From assembly GCF_000745215.1 (NCBI RefSeq), contig NZ_JQNK01000010.1, positions 64,501 through 128,500 of the forward strand: a stretch of DNA of 64,000 bases. Reading direction: 5' to 3'. Below, piece by piece: positions 9,618-17,166 of this stretch. Each line of letters starts with the position of its first letter. Positions within the stretch are counted from its first letter, which is position 1. The DNA is from Methylosinus sp. PW1 (GTDB lineage: Bacteria; Pseudomonadota; Alphaproteobacteria; Rhizobiales; Beijerinckiaceae). The translations under genes and the position numbers were made by a program. The notes beneath the pieces are model-generated. The model made no database searches, was not told the origin of the DNA, and worked only from the letters and a program-made list of their open reading frames with translations.

Positions 9618-9743
9618 ATGAAAGTCCGCAATTCGCTGAAGTCTCTACGTGCGCGTCACCGCGACAACCAGCTCGTGCGCCGCAAAGGCCGCGTCTATGT
9701 CATCAACAAGGTGCAGAAGCGCTTCAAGGCCCGCCAGGGCTGA
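9618..9743 (+). CDS. rpmJ: 50S ribosomal protein L36
   Basis: A 41-residue basic protein starting [16 protein letters not shown] and ending [10 protein letters not shown]. This is the L36 form lacking the zinc-binding Cys/His cluster, which is the usual form in Alphaproteobacteria. It belongs to the large ribosomal subunit. The ATG follows GGGGATCGACCG. The zinc-free state fits its position opposite a Zur-like box, though in this bacterial class it is normally the only L36 copy and need not be zinc-regulated. Confidence 0.92.
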   Translation: MKVRNSLKSLRARHRDNQLVRRKGRVYVINKVQKRFKARQG

Positions 9744-9807
9744 CGAACCGCCCGCTTCGCGCTGAATTCGATGACGCGCCGCCCTCGAGTGGCGCGTTTT
9801 TCGTTTC

Positions 9808-10740
9808 TCATGCGCCCATCAGCGCCAGAATATGCGCCGCGGCCGAGCGGCCGAGCGCCGTGAGGTCGTAGCCGCCCTCGAGCAGAGAGACGACGCGCCC
9901 GTCGGCGCTGCGCAGCGAGGCGTCGATAATGCGCTTGGTCGCCTCGCTATAGTCGCGCTCAGTGAAGCGCAGGCCGCCCAGCGGATCGTCCCTGTGGCCG
10001 TCGAATCCGGCCGAGATCAGCACCAGATCGGGCGCGAAATTTTTCAGCCGCGGCAGGATGCGCGTCGTCAGCGCCTCGACGAAATCATCCCCCGTCGCGC
10101 CCGCGAAGAGCGGGGCGTTGACGATCTGGTCGAACTCGCCGGTCTCGCTCGTCGCTCCTGTGCCGGGATAATAAGGCGCCTGATGGGTGGAGCAGAACAG
10201 AACCTGCCGATCCGCCCAGAACGCCTCCTGCGTCCCATTGCCGTGATGAACGTCGAAATCGACGATGGCGACGCGTCCCGCGGCATGGGCGGCGATCGCA
10301 TGGCGCGCGGCGATGGCGACATTGTTGAAAATGCAGAAGCCCATGGGTGTGGTCGGCCCGGCGTGATGGCCGGGCGGGCGCACGCAGACGAAGGCGGTGT
10401 CCGCCGCCCCTTTCATCACTTCGTCCACGGCCGCGGTCGCGCCGCCGGCCGCATGAAACGCCGCCTCCAGGGAATCGGGACACATCAGCGTGTCGGGATC
10501 GAGCGCGACGAGCCCCTCGCGCGGCGCGGCTTTCTCGATCGCGCGCAAATGGCTCTCGGGATGGACGCGTAGCAGGGCTTCGCGCTCTGCGGCGGGCGCC
10601 GAGACGCGGATGAGATGCTGGAACCGCTCGGCCTCGAGCTCGCGCTCTATGGCGCGCAGCCGCTCGGGCTGCTCGGGATGGCCCGCGCCCATATTATGCG
10701 CGAGGCCGCTCTCATGTGTGAAGAACAGGGTCCTCGTCAT
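9808..10740 (-). CDS. Histone deacetylase-like amidohydrolase
   Basis: 310 residues of the class II HDAC/acetylpolyamine amidohydrolase family. Visible motifs in order are RPPGHHA (catalytic histidines), DFDVHHGNG (zinc Asp and His), [17 protein letters not shown] (second zinc Asp) and LEGGYDL. All expected zinc ligands are present. It is likely a cytoplasmic deacetylase of small acetylated amines or proteins. The start at 10740 ([16 protein letters not shown]) is where family similarity begins; a longer frame to 10842 adds unrelated sequence. A related gene with a Tat signal lies at 33649. Confidence 0.85.
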   Translation of the reverse strand: MTRTLFFTHESGLAHNMGAGHPEQPERLRAIERELEAERFQHLIRVSAPAAEREALLRVHPESHLRAIEKAAPREGLVALDPDTLMCPDSLEAAFHAAGGATAAVDEVMKGAADTAFVCVRPPGHHAGPTTPMGFCIFNNVAIAARHAIAAHAAGRVAIVDFDVHHGNGTQEAFWADRQVLFCSTHQAPYYPGTGATSETGEFDQIVNAPLFAGATGDDFVEALTTRILPRLKNFAPDLVLISAGFDGHRDDPLGGLRFTERDYSEATKRIIDASLRSADGRVVSLLEGGYDLTALGRSAAAHILALMGA

Positions 10741-10981
10741 GGCCAGCCGCTCTCGACTCTCGCTAAAGAAGTCGCCCTGCCAAAGAAGTCGGCGCCCTTG
10801 TAGCACGCCGCAGCGCCGGGAGGGCGCCGGAAAAATTCTCAAAAAGCCGCATCTGACCGGCCGCCGCCGTTGCGTTGCGGCAACAGGTCGGGAATTATTG
10901 CGCGACGATGTTTCCGGTCAGTAAGTTTATGGTAAGCAAATTCCTAAATAGATGCTTCGGGCGTTGAGAAAGGGCGCGTTC

Positions 10982-11596
10982 ATGGATTCGAGGCAGGGTT
11001 TCGTCGCGGTCGTTCTCGCTGTCTCGCTCGCCGGCTGCAACGCCGGGTTCGGGCCGCGCTTGCCGGATCCGCAGCTCAGCGGACGCGACGCACAATTCAT
11101 GGCTCTGGTGCCCACGGCGGATGTCGGCGCGGCCTATGAGCGATATCTCGTGGACTTCAAGACGAGCGAGGCGCCAGGGTCCATCGTCGTCGATACGAAG
11201 AATAAATTCCTCTATCTCGTGGAGCCGAACGGCAAGGCGATCCGCTATGGCGTCGCCACCGGGCAGGAGGCCTATGGCTGGACCGGCCGCGCCGTGATCG
11301 GCGGCATGCAGGAATGGCCGCGCTGGATTCCGCCCAAGGACATGCTGGAGCGCTGGCCGCATCTGCAGCCGACGGCCGACGCCGGCGGCCTGCCCGGCGG
11401 CCCGGACAATCCGCTCGGAGCCCGCGCTCTCTATCTCTTCGAGAATGGGAAAGACACGCTCTACCGCATTCACGGCACCAATGAGCCGGAGAAGATCGGC
11501 CAGAGCGTCTCCTCCGGCTGCATCCGCATGCGCGACATAGACGCCATCGACCTCTACAGCCGCGTCAAGGTCGGCGCGAATGTCGTGGTGATCTGA
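10982..11596 (+). CDS. L,D-transpeptidase lipoprotein (YkuD family)
   Basis: 204 residues. A short signal peptide ends in a lipobox (SLAGC), so the protein is probably a lipoprotein facing the periplasm. The YkuD domain runs from about residue 60 to the C-terminus and has the catalytic pattern YRIHGTNEP followed by SSGCIRM, giving the catalytic His and Cys. It would make 3-3 crosslinks in peptidoglycan or attach proteins to it. The start at 10982 follows GAGAAAGGG and places the lipobox at residue 19; an upstream ATG at 10952 is less likely. Confidence 0.87.
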   Translation: MDSRQGFVAVVLAVSLAGCNAGFGPRLPDPQLSGRDAQFMALVPTADVGAAYERYLVDFKTSEAPGSIVVDTKNKFLYLVEPNGKAIRYGVATGQEAYGWTGRAVIGGMQEWPRWIPPKDMLERWPHLQPTADAGGLPGGPDNPLGARALYLFENGKDTLYRIHGTNEPEKIGQSVSSGCIRMRDIDAIDLYSRVKVGANVVVI

Positions 11597-11605
11597 GGGC
11601 GTTCT

Positions 11606-11644
11606 CCCTCTCCCCGCGAGCGGGGAGAGGGTTGGGGTGAGGGG
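11606..11644. repeat. Left inverted repeat of the DUF559 unit
   Basis: A perfect palindrome (CCCTCTCCCCGC/GCGGGGAGAGGG around GA) followed by TTGGGGTGAGGGG. The whole 39 bases recur in inverted orientation at 12049-12087 with two mismatches. Its position eight bases after the L,D-transpeptidase stop lets it double as a terminator. Confidence 0.75.
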
Positions 11645-11669
11645 CCGGGGCGTTTCGCGGAGCCTTACG

Positions 11670-12035
11670 ATGCGCGGCCTTCGTCTTTACGAAACAGCGC
11701 GAAGCCGCGAATTGCGGGCGGCGCGGACGCCGGCGGAAGAGTGTTTGTGGGGCGCGCTGAGGGCGCGCCGCCTCGCCGGCTATAAATTCGTCCGCCAATT
11801 GCCGATCGGTCCTTATTTCGCTGATTTCGCTTGTCGGGAGGAAGCGCTCGTCGTCGAGGTCGATGGCGCGACACATTCCACTGACCAGGAAGTCGTTCGC
11901 GACGCGCATCGAGATCGGATTTTGGGCGAGGCGGGCTTCAGGGTCCTTCGCGTCGCCAATGACGACGTGTTTCACAATCTCGATGGCGTGAAAGAGACGA
12001 TTCTCGCTTCATTGGAGCGGCGAGAGACATTGTAG
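11670..12035 (+). CDS. DUF559 domain protein (Vsr/endonuclease-like)
   Basis: About 121 residues. The DUF559 pattern is clear: RTPAEECLWGALRARRLAGYKFVRQ, then DFACREEALVVEVDGATH, then RDRILGEAGFRVLRVANDDV. The glutamate, aspartate and VEVDG residues match the restriction-endonuclease-like (Vsr-type) fold. The cellular role of the family is unknown. The gene lies alone between two 39-base inverted repeats, unlike its neighbours, and may be part of a small mobile unit. The start is uncertain: an in-frame ATG at 11637 lies inside the left repeat. Confidence 0.8.
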   Translation: MRGLRLYETARSRELRAARTPAEECLWGALRARRLAGYKFVRQLPIGPYFADFACREEALVVEVDGATHSTDQEVVRDAHRDRILGEAGFRVLRVANDDVFHNLDGVKETILASLERRETL

Positions 12036-12048
12036 CCTCTGGCCCAGG

Positions 12049-12087
12049 CCCCTCACCCCCGCCCTCTCCCCGCTCGCGGGGAGAGGG
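12049..12087. repeat. Right inverted repeat of the DUF559 unit
   Basis: CCCCTCACCCCC followed by the palindromic GCCCTCTCCCC/GGGGAGAGGG core. It is the reverse complement of 11606-11644 at 37 of 39 positions. It starts 14 bases after the DUF559 stop and ends 12 bases before the ribB stop codon, so it separates convergent genes. Confidence 0.75.
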
Positions 12088-12099
12088 AGTCGCGCTGCT

Positions 12100-13179
12100 C
12101 TAATCCAGCGGCTCCACCGCCACGATCTCTATTCCAAAGCCCGAGAGGCCCACATAGGTGCGCGGCTTGGGCTTGGAGGTGCGCAAGCGGATCGAGGTGA
12201 CGCCCAGATCCTTCAAAATCTGCGCGCCGAGGCCCACGTCCAGCCATTGCGCGGTGCGCGCCTCCTCCGAGCTGCTGTCCGAGACGACCGGATTGACCGG
12301 AACGCCGGCCGCGCCGTCGCGCAGATAGACCAGCACGCCGCGTCCTTCCGCCGCGAAACGCTCCATGGTGCGACGGATCGCATCCGCGCCGCCGAACACG
12401 TCGGCGATGATGTCGGCGCGATGCAGCCGCGCCGGCACGCCCTTGCCGTCGCCGATCTGCCCGACGACGAAGGCGAAATGCTGCACCGGATCGAAGGCGC
12501 TGACATAGGCGTGGCAGGTGGCCTCGCCGGCGAAGGTCTTGACCGGAAAGCTGGCGACGCGCTCCACCAGCTTCTCTCGCGCTTGCCGATGCGCGATGAG
12601 ATCGGCGGTGGAGATCATCTTCAGCCCATGGGCCGCCGCGAAATCGACGATCTGCTTGCCGGCCATCACCGTGCCGTCGTCATTGGCGAGCTCGCAAATG
12701 ACGCCCACTGGCGGCAGGCCGGCGAGCCGGCAGAGATCGACGGCCGCCTCCGTATGGCCGGAGCGCATCAGCACGCCGCCTTCCTTGGCGATGAGCGGGA
12801 AGACATGGCCCGGCCGCACGAAATCATGCGGGCCGCGATTGCCATTGGCGAGCGCGCGCACCGTGTTGCAGCGCTGCTCGGCGGAAATGCCGGTGGTGAG
12901 CCCCTCCCGCGCGTCCACGCTGACGGTGAAGGCGGTGCCGAGCGGCGCGTCATTGGCGGCGACCATAGGCGCGAGGTGCAGCCGCCGCGCCTCTTCCAGC
13001 GTCAGCGGCGCGCAGACGATGCCGCAGCAATGGCGGATGATGAAGGCCATTTTCTCAGGCGTGCAGAGCGAGGCGGCGATGATGAGGTCGCCCTCGTTCT
13101 CGCGGTCGTCGTCATCGGTGACGACGACGATCTCGCCGCGCCCGATGGCCTCTATGGCCTCGGTGACGGAATGGGACAA
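12100..13179 (-). CDS. ribB: 3,4-dihydroxy-2-butanone 4-phosphate synthase with degenerate RibA-like domain
   Basis: 359 residues. Residues ~1-205 are a complete DHBP synthase: DDDDRENEGDLIIAA metal site, the RxGHTEAAVDL region and the ELANDDGTM-like segment (ELANDDGTV). It converts ribulose 5-phosphate to the four-carbon riboflavin precursor. The C-terminal half aligns with GTP cyclohydrolase II, but the stretch that should hold the zinc cysteines reads DVFGGADAIRRTM and has none, so that activity is probably lost. This layout is common in Alphaproteobacteria, where a separate ribA does the second job. Confidence 0.88.
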   Translation of the reverse strand: MSHSVTEAIEAIGRGEIVVVTDDDDRENEGDLIIAASLCTPEKMAFIIRHCCGIVCAPLTLEEARRLHLAPMVAANDAPLGTAFTVSVDAREGLTTGISAEQRCNTVRALANGNRGPHDFVRPGHVFPLIAKEGGVLMRSGHTEAAVDLCRLAGLPPVGVICELANDDGTVMAGKQIVDFAAAHGLKMISTADLIAHRQAREKLVERVASFPVKTFAGEATCHAYVSAFDPVQHFAFVVGQIGDGKGVPARLHRADIIADVFGGADAIRRTMERFAAEGRGVLVYLRDGAAGVPVNPVVSDSSSEEARTAQWLDVGLGAQILKDLGVTSIRLRTSKPKPRTYVGLSGFGIEIVAVEPLD

Positions 13180-13329
13180 GACGGGCTCCGCTGTTCCCGG
13201 CGCATTGGGCCGGCGCGGCTGTTCTACTCCCGCGCCCCAGCGGATTCAAACTTTAGCGCGCTTTCCGATCGAACGGAATCGTTCGATCGATCAGAATTCG
13301 CGCCCAACGAGAGAAGCTAGAGCGCGAAC

Positions 13330-13357
13330 AAAAAGCTGCCCGAGTCGCCCCGGGCAG
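13330..13357 (-). terminator. Terminator of the sMMO operon
   Basis: On the minus strand CTGCCCG, an eight-base loop and CGGGCAG are followed by CTTTTTG. This is a standard rho-independent terminator placed 58 bases after the mmoC stop and before the ribB gene that continues on the same strand. Confidence 0.8.
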
Positions 13358-13415
13358 AAAAGTCGGGAGCCCCGCCCGGCGAGCGCGGCCGAGCGAAGGT
13401 CGTTCGGCGCGCGGT

Positions 13416-14447
13416 TCAGCCGCTCGCCAGGAATTTCTCGAGATAGACCTGCTCCTTGGGCACGCCAGCCGTCGCCGCGGCGTCGAAGGCCGCCTCGATC
13501 ATGCCGGGCGGGCCGCACAGATAAATATCCGGCTTGCCGCGCAGCTTCTCGAGCTCGGCGCGCATGAGATCGATCACCGTTCCTTTGGCGACGCCATTCG
13601 CTTCGCTGGCGTTGACGACCGCGACCTGCACATCGAGGCTCGGCATGGCGTTCTGCAGCGCCTTCAGCTCCTCGACATAGAAGAGCTCCTCATAATTGGT
13701 GACGCCGAAGAACAAGGTCGACGGTTGCTGGTCGCTCTCCTTCTTCAGCTGCCGGATCATCGACAGCACCGGCGACAGTCCCGTGCCGCCGGCGACGAAG
13801 AAGCGCGGCCGCTCGCTCTTGTGCAGCGTGAAGGAGCCCGCCGGTCCGCGCAGCGCGACGCGCAGGCCGACCTTGGCCTGCGTCTGCAGGAATTTCGAGA
13901 AGGCGCCGTCCGGCAGCAGGCGAATGAAGAATTCGAGCCGACCATCTTCCGCGACCGAAGCCATGGAATAGGAGCGGCGCGTATGCGTGCCGGGGATTTC
14001 GATATCGACGAATTGCCCGGGGGCGAAGCTCAGCGCGATCGGCGCCGCGCCATCGGCGGTCAAAGGCTGCAGCACGAGCCGCACGACATTGGACGACACG
14101 CGATCACATTCGACGATCTCGGCCAGCCAATTGGTCTGGATCGCCTCGAAGGAGATGCGATCATAGGTGTAAGGCACGATCAGATGCAGATCGCTGCGCG
14201 GGAAGGTGCGGCAGAGAAGAACCTTGCCGTCCTCCTCCTCGTCCGGCGGCAGCGCCTGCACCTTGACGTCGATGAGCTCGTAATCGCCATCCGTGCAATC
14301 GGCCTTGCAGGTGGCGCAGCCGCCGGCGCGGCAGGAAGAAAGAAGAATCACGCTTTGACGAAGCCCTGCCGAAATGACGTCCTCGCTCGGTCCGCATTCG
14401 AAGGAGCAGGTTTCTCCGTCCTCTGTCTCGATGACGATCTGATACAT
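13416..14447 (-). CDS. mmoC: Soluble methane monooxygenase reductase (MMOR)
   Basis: 343 residues. The N-terminal plant-type ferredoxin domain has the [2Fe-2S] cysteines C39, C44, C47 and C79. The FAD domain follows with RRSYSMAS (157-164) and the NADH domain with GGTGLSPV (220-227) and YLCGPPGM near residue 315. It passes electrons from NADH to the MmoX di-iron centre. The start at 14447 follows GGGCGGAAG. It is the last gene of the sMMO operon, just behind mmoD and ahead of a terminator. Confidence 0.96.
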   Translation of the reverse strand: MYQIVIETEDGETCSFECGPSEDVISAGLRQSVILLSSCRAGGCATCKADCTDGDYELIDVKVQALPPDEEEDGKVLLCRTFPRSDLHLIVPYTYDRISFEAIQTNWLAEIVECDRVSSNVVRLVLQPLTADGAAPIALSFAPGQFVDIEIPGTHTRRSYSMASVAEDGRLEFFIRLLPDGAFSKFLQTQAKVGLRVALRGPAGSFTLHKSERPRFFVAGGTGLSPVLSMIRQLKKESDQQPSTLFFGVTNYEELFYVEELKALQNAMPSLDVQVAVVNASEANGVAKGTVIDLMRAELEKLRGKPDIYLCGPPGMIEAAFDAAATAGVPKEQVYLEKFLASG

Positions 14448-14463
14448 ACGTCTTCCGCCCTTG

Positions 14464-14799
14464 CTACTCTGGCTGCGCCAGCTCGTTTTTCGTCGTCTCG
14501 TTGCGATCGTCGATCGGGATCGGCGTGCCGAGCGTCTGCAGCAGACGCTTGATCTCCGCGCTATTGCCGCCTGGCTGCGCCGCCGCCTCGTCCTGCCGCT
14601 GGAAGAAGCGGAGCACATGAGAGACCGCCTCGCGCGCCGAATCCAGCGACAGCGAGCAGCCTTCCTGCACGAACTCGCCGTCGCGCAAAATCTCCCAGCG
14701 CCACATGTAATCGAGGTCCATCGTATAGGCGGCGTAGCGTGAATCTGCGTGAATCAGAATCCGCTGCTCTTCCGCTTCTCGTTCCGCGCCATGCGCCAT
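14464..14799 (-). CDS. mmoD: MmoD, sMMO-associated regulatory/assembly protein
   Basis: 111 residues, soluble and acidic at the C-terminus. Its position between mmoZ and mmoC, its size, and the conserved core (YAAYTMDLDYMWRWEILRDGEFVQEGCSLSL) identify it as MmoD (OrfY). In studied methanotrophs MmoD binds the hydroxylase, competes with MmoB, and is tied to the copper switch between sMMO and particulate MMO. There are 80 bases between mmoZ and this gene, longer than the other spacers in the operon except mmoX-mmoY. Confidence 0.93.
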   Translation of the reverse strand: MAHGAEREAEEQRILIHADSRYAAYTMDLDYMWRWEILRDGEFVQEGCSLSLDSAREAVSHVLRFFQRQDEAAAQPGGNSAEIKRLLQTLGTPIPIDDRNETTKNELAQPE

Positions 14800-14879
14800 G
14801 GCCTTCCCTCCCTTGTCGCGATGACGTTCGGGCGGAAGGACCGCCCGAACGCTCGTTCTTTTTCTTTCGAAGGAAGCCG

Positions 14880-15389
14880 TCAGGCCTGCAGATGCAGGAC
14901 CTTGACGCCGCGCTCCTTGCGCAGACCCTCGAGCGGGGTCGCGTAATAATCGGTGTTGCGCAGCTCCATGAGAATCGTGCCCAGCGCCGCATCGGTGCGC
15001 AGGAACACATTCACCGGCAGAACCGGCGGCTTGTAGAGCTGACGGAACTCGACATGGATGCGCTCCGCCGCATATTTGCTCTCGGCGGCCTTGATCTTGG
15101 CGATCCAGGTCGCCTCCACCGCGGCGGCGTCCTCGCCGGTCGTCGCCTTGGTGATGAGGTCCGCGACGGAGAGCTTCTCGGTCTTGAGAACCGAGAGACG
15201 CTCCTCGATCTTGCGCTCGATATATTGATAATCGACGTCGAGATCGTAGCTCTTGCGGAACGGCGAGGAATAGGCGACGCGGAAGTCCTGAATGAACTTC
15301 GTCGCCTGCTCCACACTATTCAGCTTCGCGATCTTGCCTTCCCACTCGGTGCGAGTGGCGTTCTCGTGGATGGGTTCTCTCTTCGCCAT
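14880..15389 (-). CDS. mmoZ: sMMO hydroxylase gamma subunit
   Basis: 169 residues, [24 protein letters not shown] at the start, almost entirely helical as expected for the gamma chain of the (alpha-beta-gamma)2 hydroxylase. It holds no metal ligands and supports the alpha and beta subunits. It follows mmoB with a 25-base gap, the normal sMMO order. Confidence 0.95.
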   Translation of the reverse strand: MAKREPIHENATRTEWEGKIAKLNSVEQATKFIQDFRVAYSSPFRKSYDLDVDYQYIERKIEERLSVLKTEKLSVADLITKATTGEDAAAVEATWIAKIKAAESKYAAERIHVEFRQLYKPPVLPVNVFLRTDAALGTILMELRNTDYYATPLEGLRKERGVKVLHLQA

Positions 15390-15414
15390 TGTGGCAATCC
15401 TTATCGTCGGCCGA

Positions 15415-15831
15415 TCAAATGTCGGTCAGGGCGCGATCGAGGCCCATGAGCTCCGAGGTGATGGTGAATTTCGTGCCGAGCGTGTAGGCGCGGCCGACGG
15501 TCGACGACACATTCACGAGAAGGTCGTAGACCGAGAACGGCTTGCCCAGCAGATCGGAGGCTTCGGCGGCGTCGATCTCGATCGCGCCATCGGCCTTGAT
15601 CCACCAGAAGCCCGCCTTGTCCTCGACGACGATGGACGGATTCTTCGCCTTGCCGGCCGTGAGCACGATATCCTCGATGATCGCGTCGATCTCGTCGCTC
15701 TTCATGAGAACCAGAACCACGGCGTTGGACTCGTGGACGACCTGATTCTCCTCGGCGAAGAACTCGTCCGCGAAGGCCTTGCCGGTCTTCTGCATGATTC
15801 CGGCGTTGTAAGCGTTATGCGCGCTGGACAT
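15415..15831 (-). CDS. mmoB: sMMO regulatory (coupling) protein B
   Basis: 138 residues starting [17 protein letters not shown], the flexible N-terminal tail known to lie on the hydroxylase surface. The MmoB/DmpM core follows ([19 protein letters not shown]). The cofactor-less protein binds MmoX and controls oxygen reactivity and substrate access. It is 15 bases downstream of mmoY. Confidence 0.95.
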   Translation of the reverse strand: MSSAHNAYNAGIMQKTGKAFADEFFAEENQVVHESNAVVLVLMKSDEIDAIIEDIVLTAGKAKNPSIVVEDKAGFWWIKADGAIEIDAAEASDLLGKPFSVYDLLVNVSSTVGRAYTLGTKFTITSELMGLDRALTDI

Positions 15832-15846
15832 AGGAGCGTTTCCTTC

Positions 15847-17034
15847 TCAATTCTTGTAGCCGGCGAGAACGGCGTCGACCTTCTGGTCCACGTCGATTTT
15901 GAAGCCGATCTTGTCGGCGTAATCGATCTTCCAGTCGCCGAAGACGCGCTGCAGCGCCTCCGAGACGCCGGCGCGATCGGTCGCGCCCGCGACCTTCTCG
16001 ACCTTGGCGTAGATGCCGACGAAATCCTTCAGCGCCGTGACCGAACGCGCGAGATAATGCTCGGTCCAGGCGTTGAGGAAGGTGCGATTATGCGCGCCGA
16101 ATTCGGGATCATTGGCGAGGCTGTAGACGAACAGATCGTCGATCGCGCCGCGCGTGATCTGGAAATAGGTCTGCGACTGCGCGGTGAAGAAGGGCGTCAG
16201 CGTGTCGCCATAGACGGTGGCCAGACGCTGGAAGAACTCGCGACGGGCGAACTGGCCGAAGGTCGCGTCATAGACGGCGTGACCCGCCCAGAGGATCTCG
16301 TTCCAATCCTGAATGCCCTGCCAGATCTCTTCCACCGCGCCGCGCGCGCCGGCGTAGATCGGATCGGTCGTCCAGATCTTCTTCGGCACGTCGGTCGACG
16401 CATCGAAGCCGGGAACGAGCTTGGCGATGAACAGGCGCTCCGTCTGGATCGACTGCGCATTGTCCACCTTGTCGAGAGCCGCGAAAATGGCGGACTGGCG
16501 GATCGTGTCCGAGAGCGAGTCGCGGCCGACCGACGAATGCGAGTTGAACAGCCCATATTCGTTGTAGAGCAGGGCGCCGTAATATTTGTTGAGGATCTCG
16601 TCCCGCCAATAGGCGTCGATGGTGCGGATCGAGCCTTCGGACGAATAAGCGGCGAGGAAGCGCTGCGTGTAGCGCGCCTCTTCCGACTTGTCCTTCACAT
16701 AAGGCGCGTGCCAGCGACGGGCCGGATCACGATGGCGATACCAGTCGGTCGTGCGCAGCTCGGTGCTCTCATTGCCCCAGGATGGACGGCCGCCGTGGAA
16801 CTTCTGAGTCCAATCGCCCCAATCGAGGCCGCCGGCGATCCAGTCCGGATTGGGCTGCGCATAGACGGACAGTTGCTCGTATTCCGACAGGCGCTTCCAG
16901 CGCGGCTGAATGAAGTAATGATACTTGCGCTGCGTGTCGAGCGCGTGGTCCGGGATCGCGGCGGCGATGATCGCTGCGCGCTCCGGGTCGGTGAGACCTC
17001 GCTTCGTGACTTGAGAGCTCTGAGGCTGTGACAT
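15847..17034 (-). CDS. mmoY: sMMO hydroxylase beta subunit
   Basis: 395 residues, starting MSQPQSSQVTKRGLTDPERA. It has the ferritin-like helical fold of the alpha subunit but lacks the ExxH iron ligands, as is normal for the beta chain of bacterial multicomponent monooxygenases. It forms the hydroxylase core dimer with MmoX. A 132-base gap with a hairpin separates it from mmoX. Confidence 0.95.
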   Translation of the reverse strand: MSQPQSSQVTKRGLTDPERAAIIAAAIPDHALDTQRKYHYFIQPRWKRLSEYEQLSVYAQPNPDWIAGGLDWGDWTQKFHGGRPSWGNESTELRTTDWYRHRDPARRWHAPYVKDKSEEARYTQRFLAAYSSEGSIRTIDAYWRDEILNKYYGALLYNEYGLFNSHSSVGRDSLSDTIRQSAIFAALDKVDNAQSIQTERLFIAKLVPGFDASTDVPKKIWTTDPIYAGARGAVEEIWQGIQDWNEILWAGHAVYDATFGQFARREFFQRLATVYGDTLTPFFTAQSQTYFQITRGAIDDLFVYSLANDPEFGAHNRTFLNAWTEHYLARSVTALKDFVGIYAKVEKVAGATDRAGVSEALQRVFGDWKIDYADKIGFKIDVDQKVDAVLAGYKN

Positions 17035-17105
17035 TTCAGACGTCCTCCACTTGAGGGTTTTTCGTGCTTCGTGCTTGTCGACGGACGCGCGTCGCCCGCC
17101 GAGAC

Positions 17106-17128
17106 CCGGCGCGCGCGAGGCGCGCCGG
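17106..17128 (-). promoter_or_regulatory. Hairpin between mmoX and mmoY
   Basis: CCGGCGCG (17106-17113) pairs with CGCGCCGG (17121-17128) around a seven-base loop. It begins 38 bases after the mmoX stop in the longest intergenic gap within the structural genes. No T-run follows, so it is more likely an RNA-stabilising or processing hairpin than a full terminator. Confidence 0.5.
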
Positions 17129-17166
17129 GAACCCGTTGCAATTCGACGCGGGGCGCCGAGCGCAGC

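Noticed and set aside
12100..12700. Bifunctional RibBA
   Set aside because: The C-terminal GTP cyclohydrolase II-like half lacks the zinc-binding cysteines, so only the RibB activity was called.
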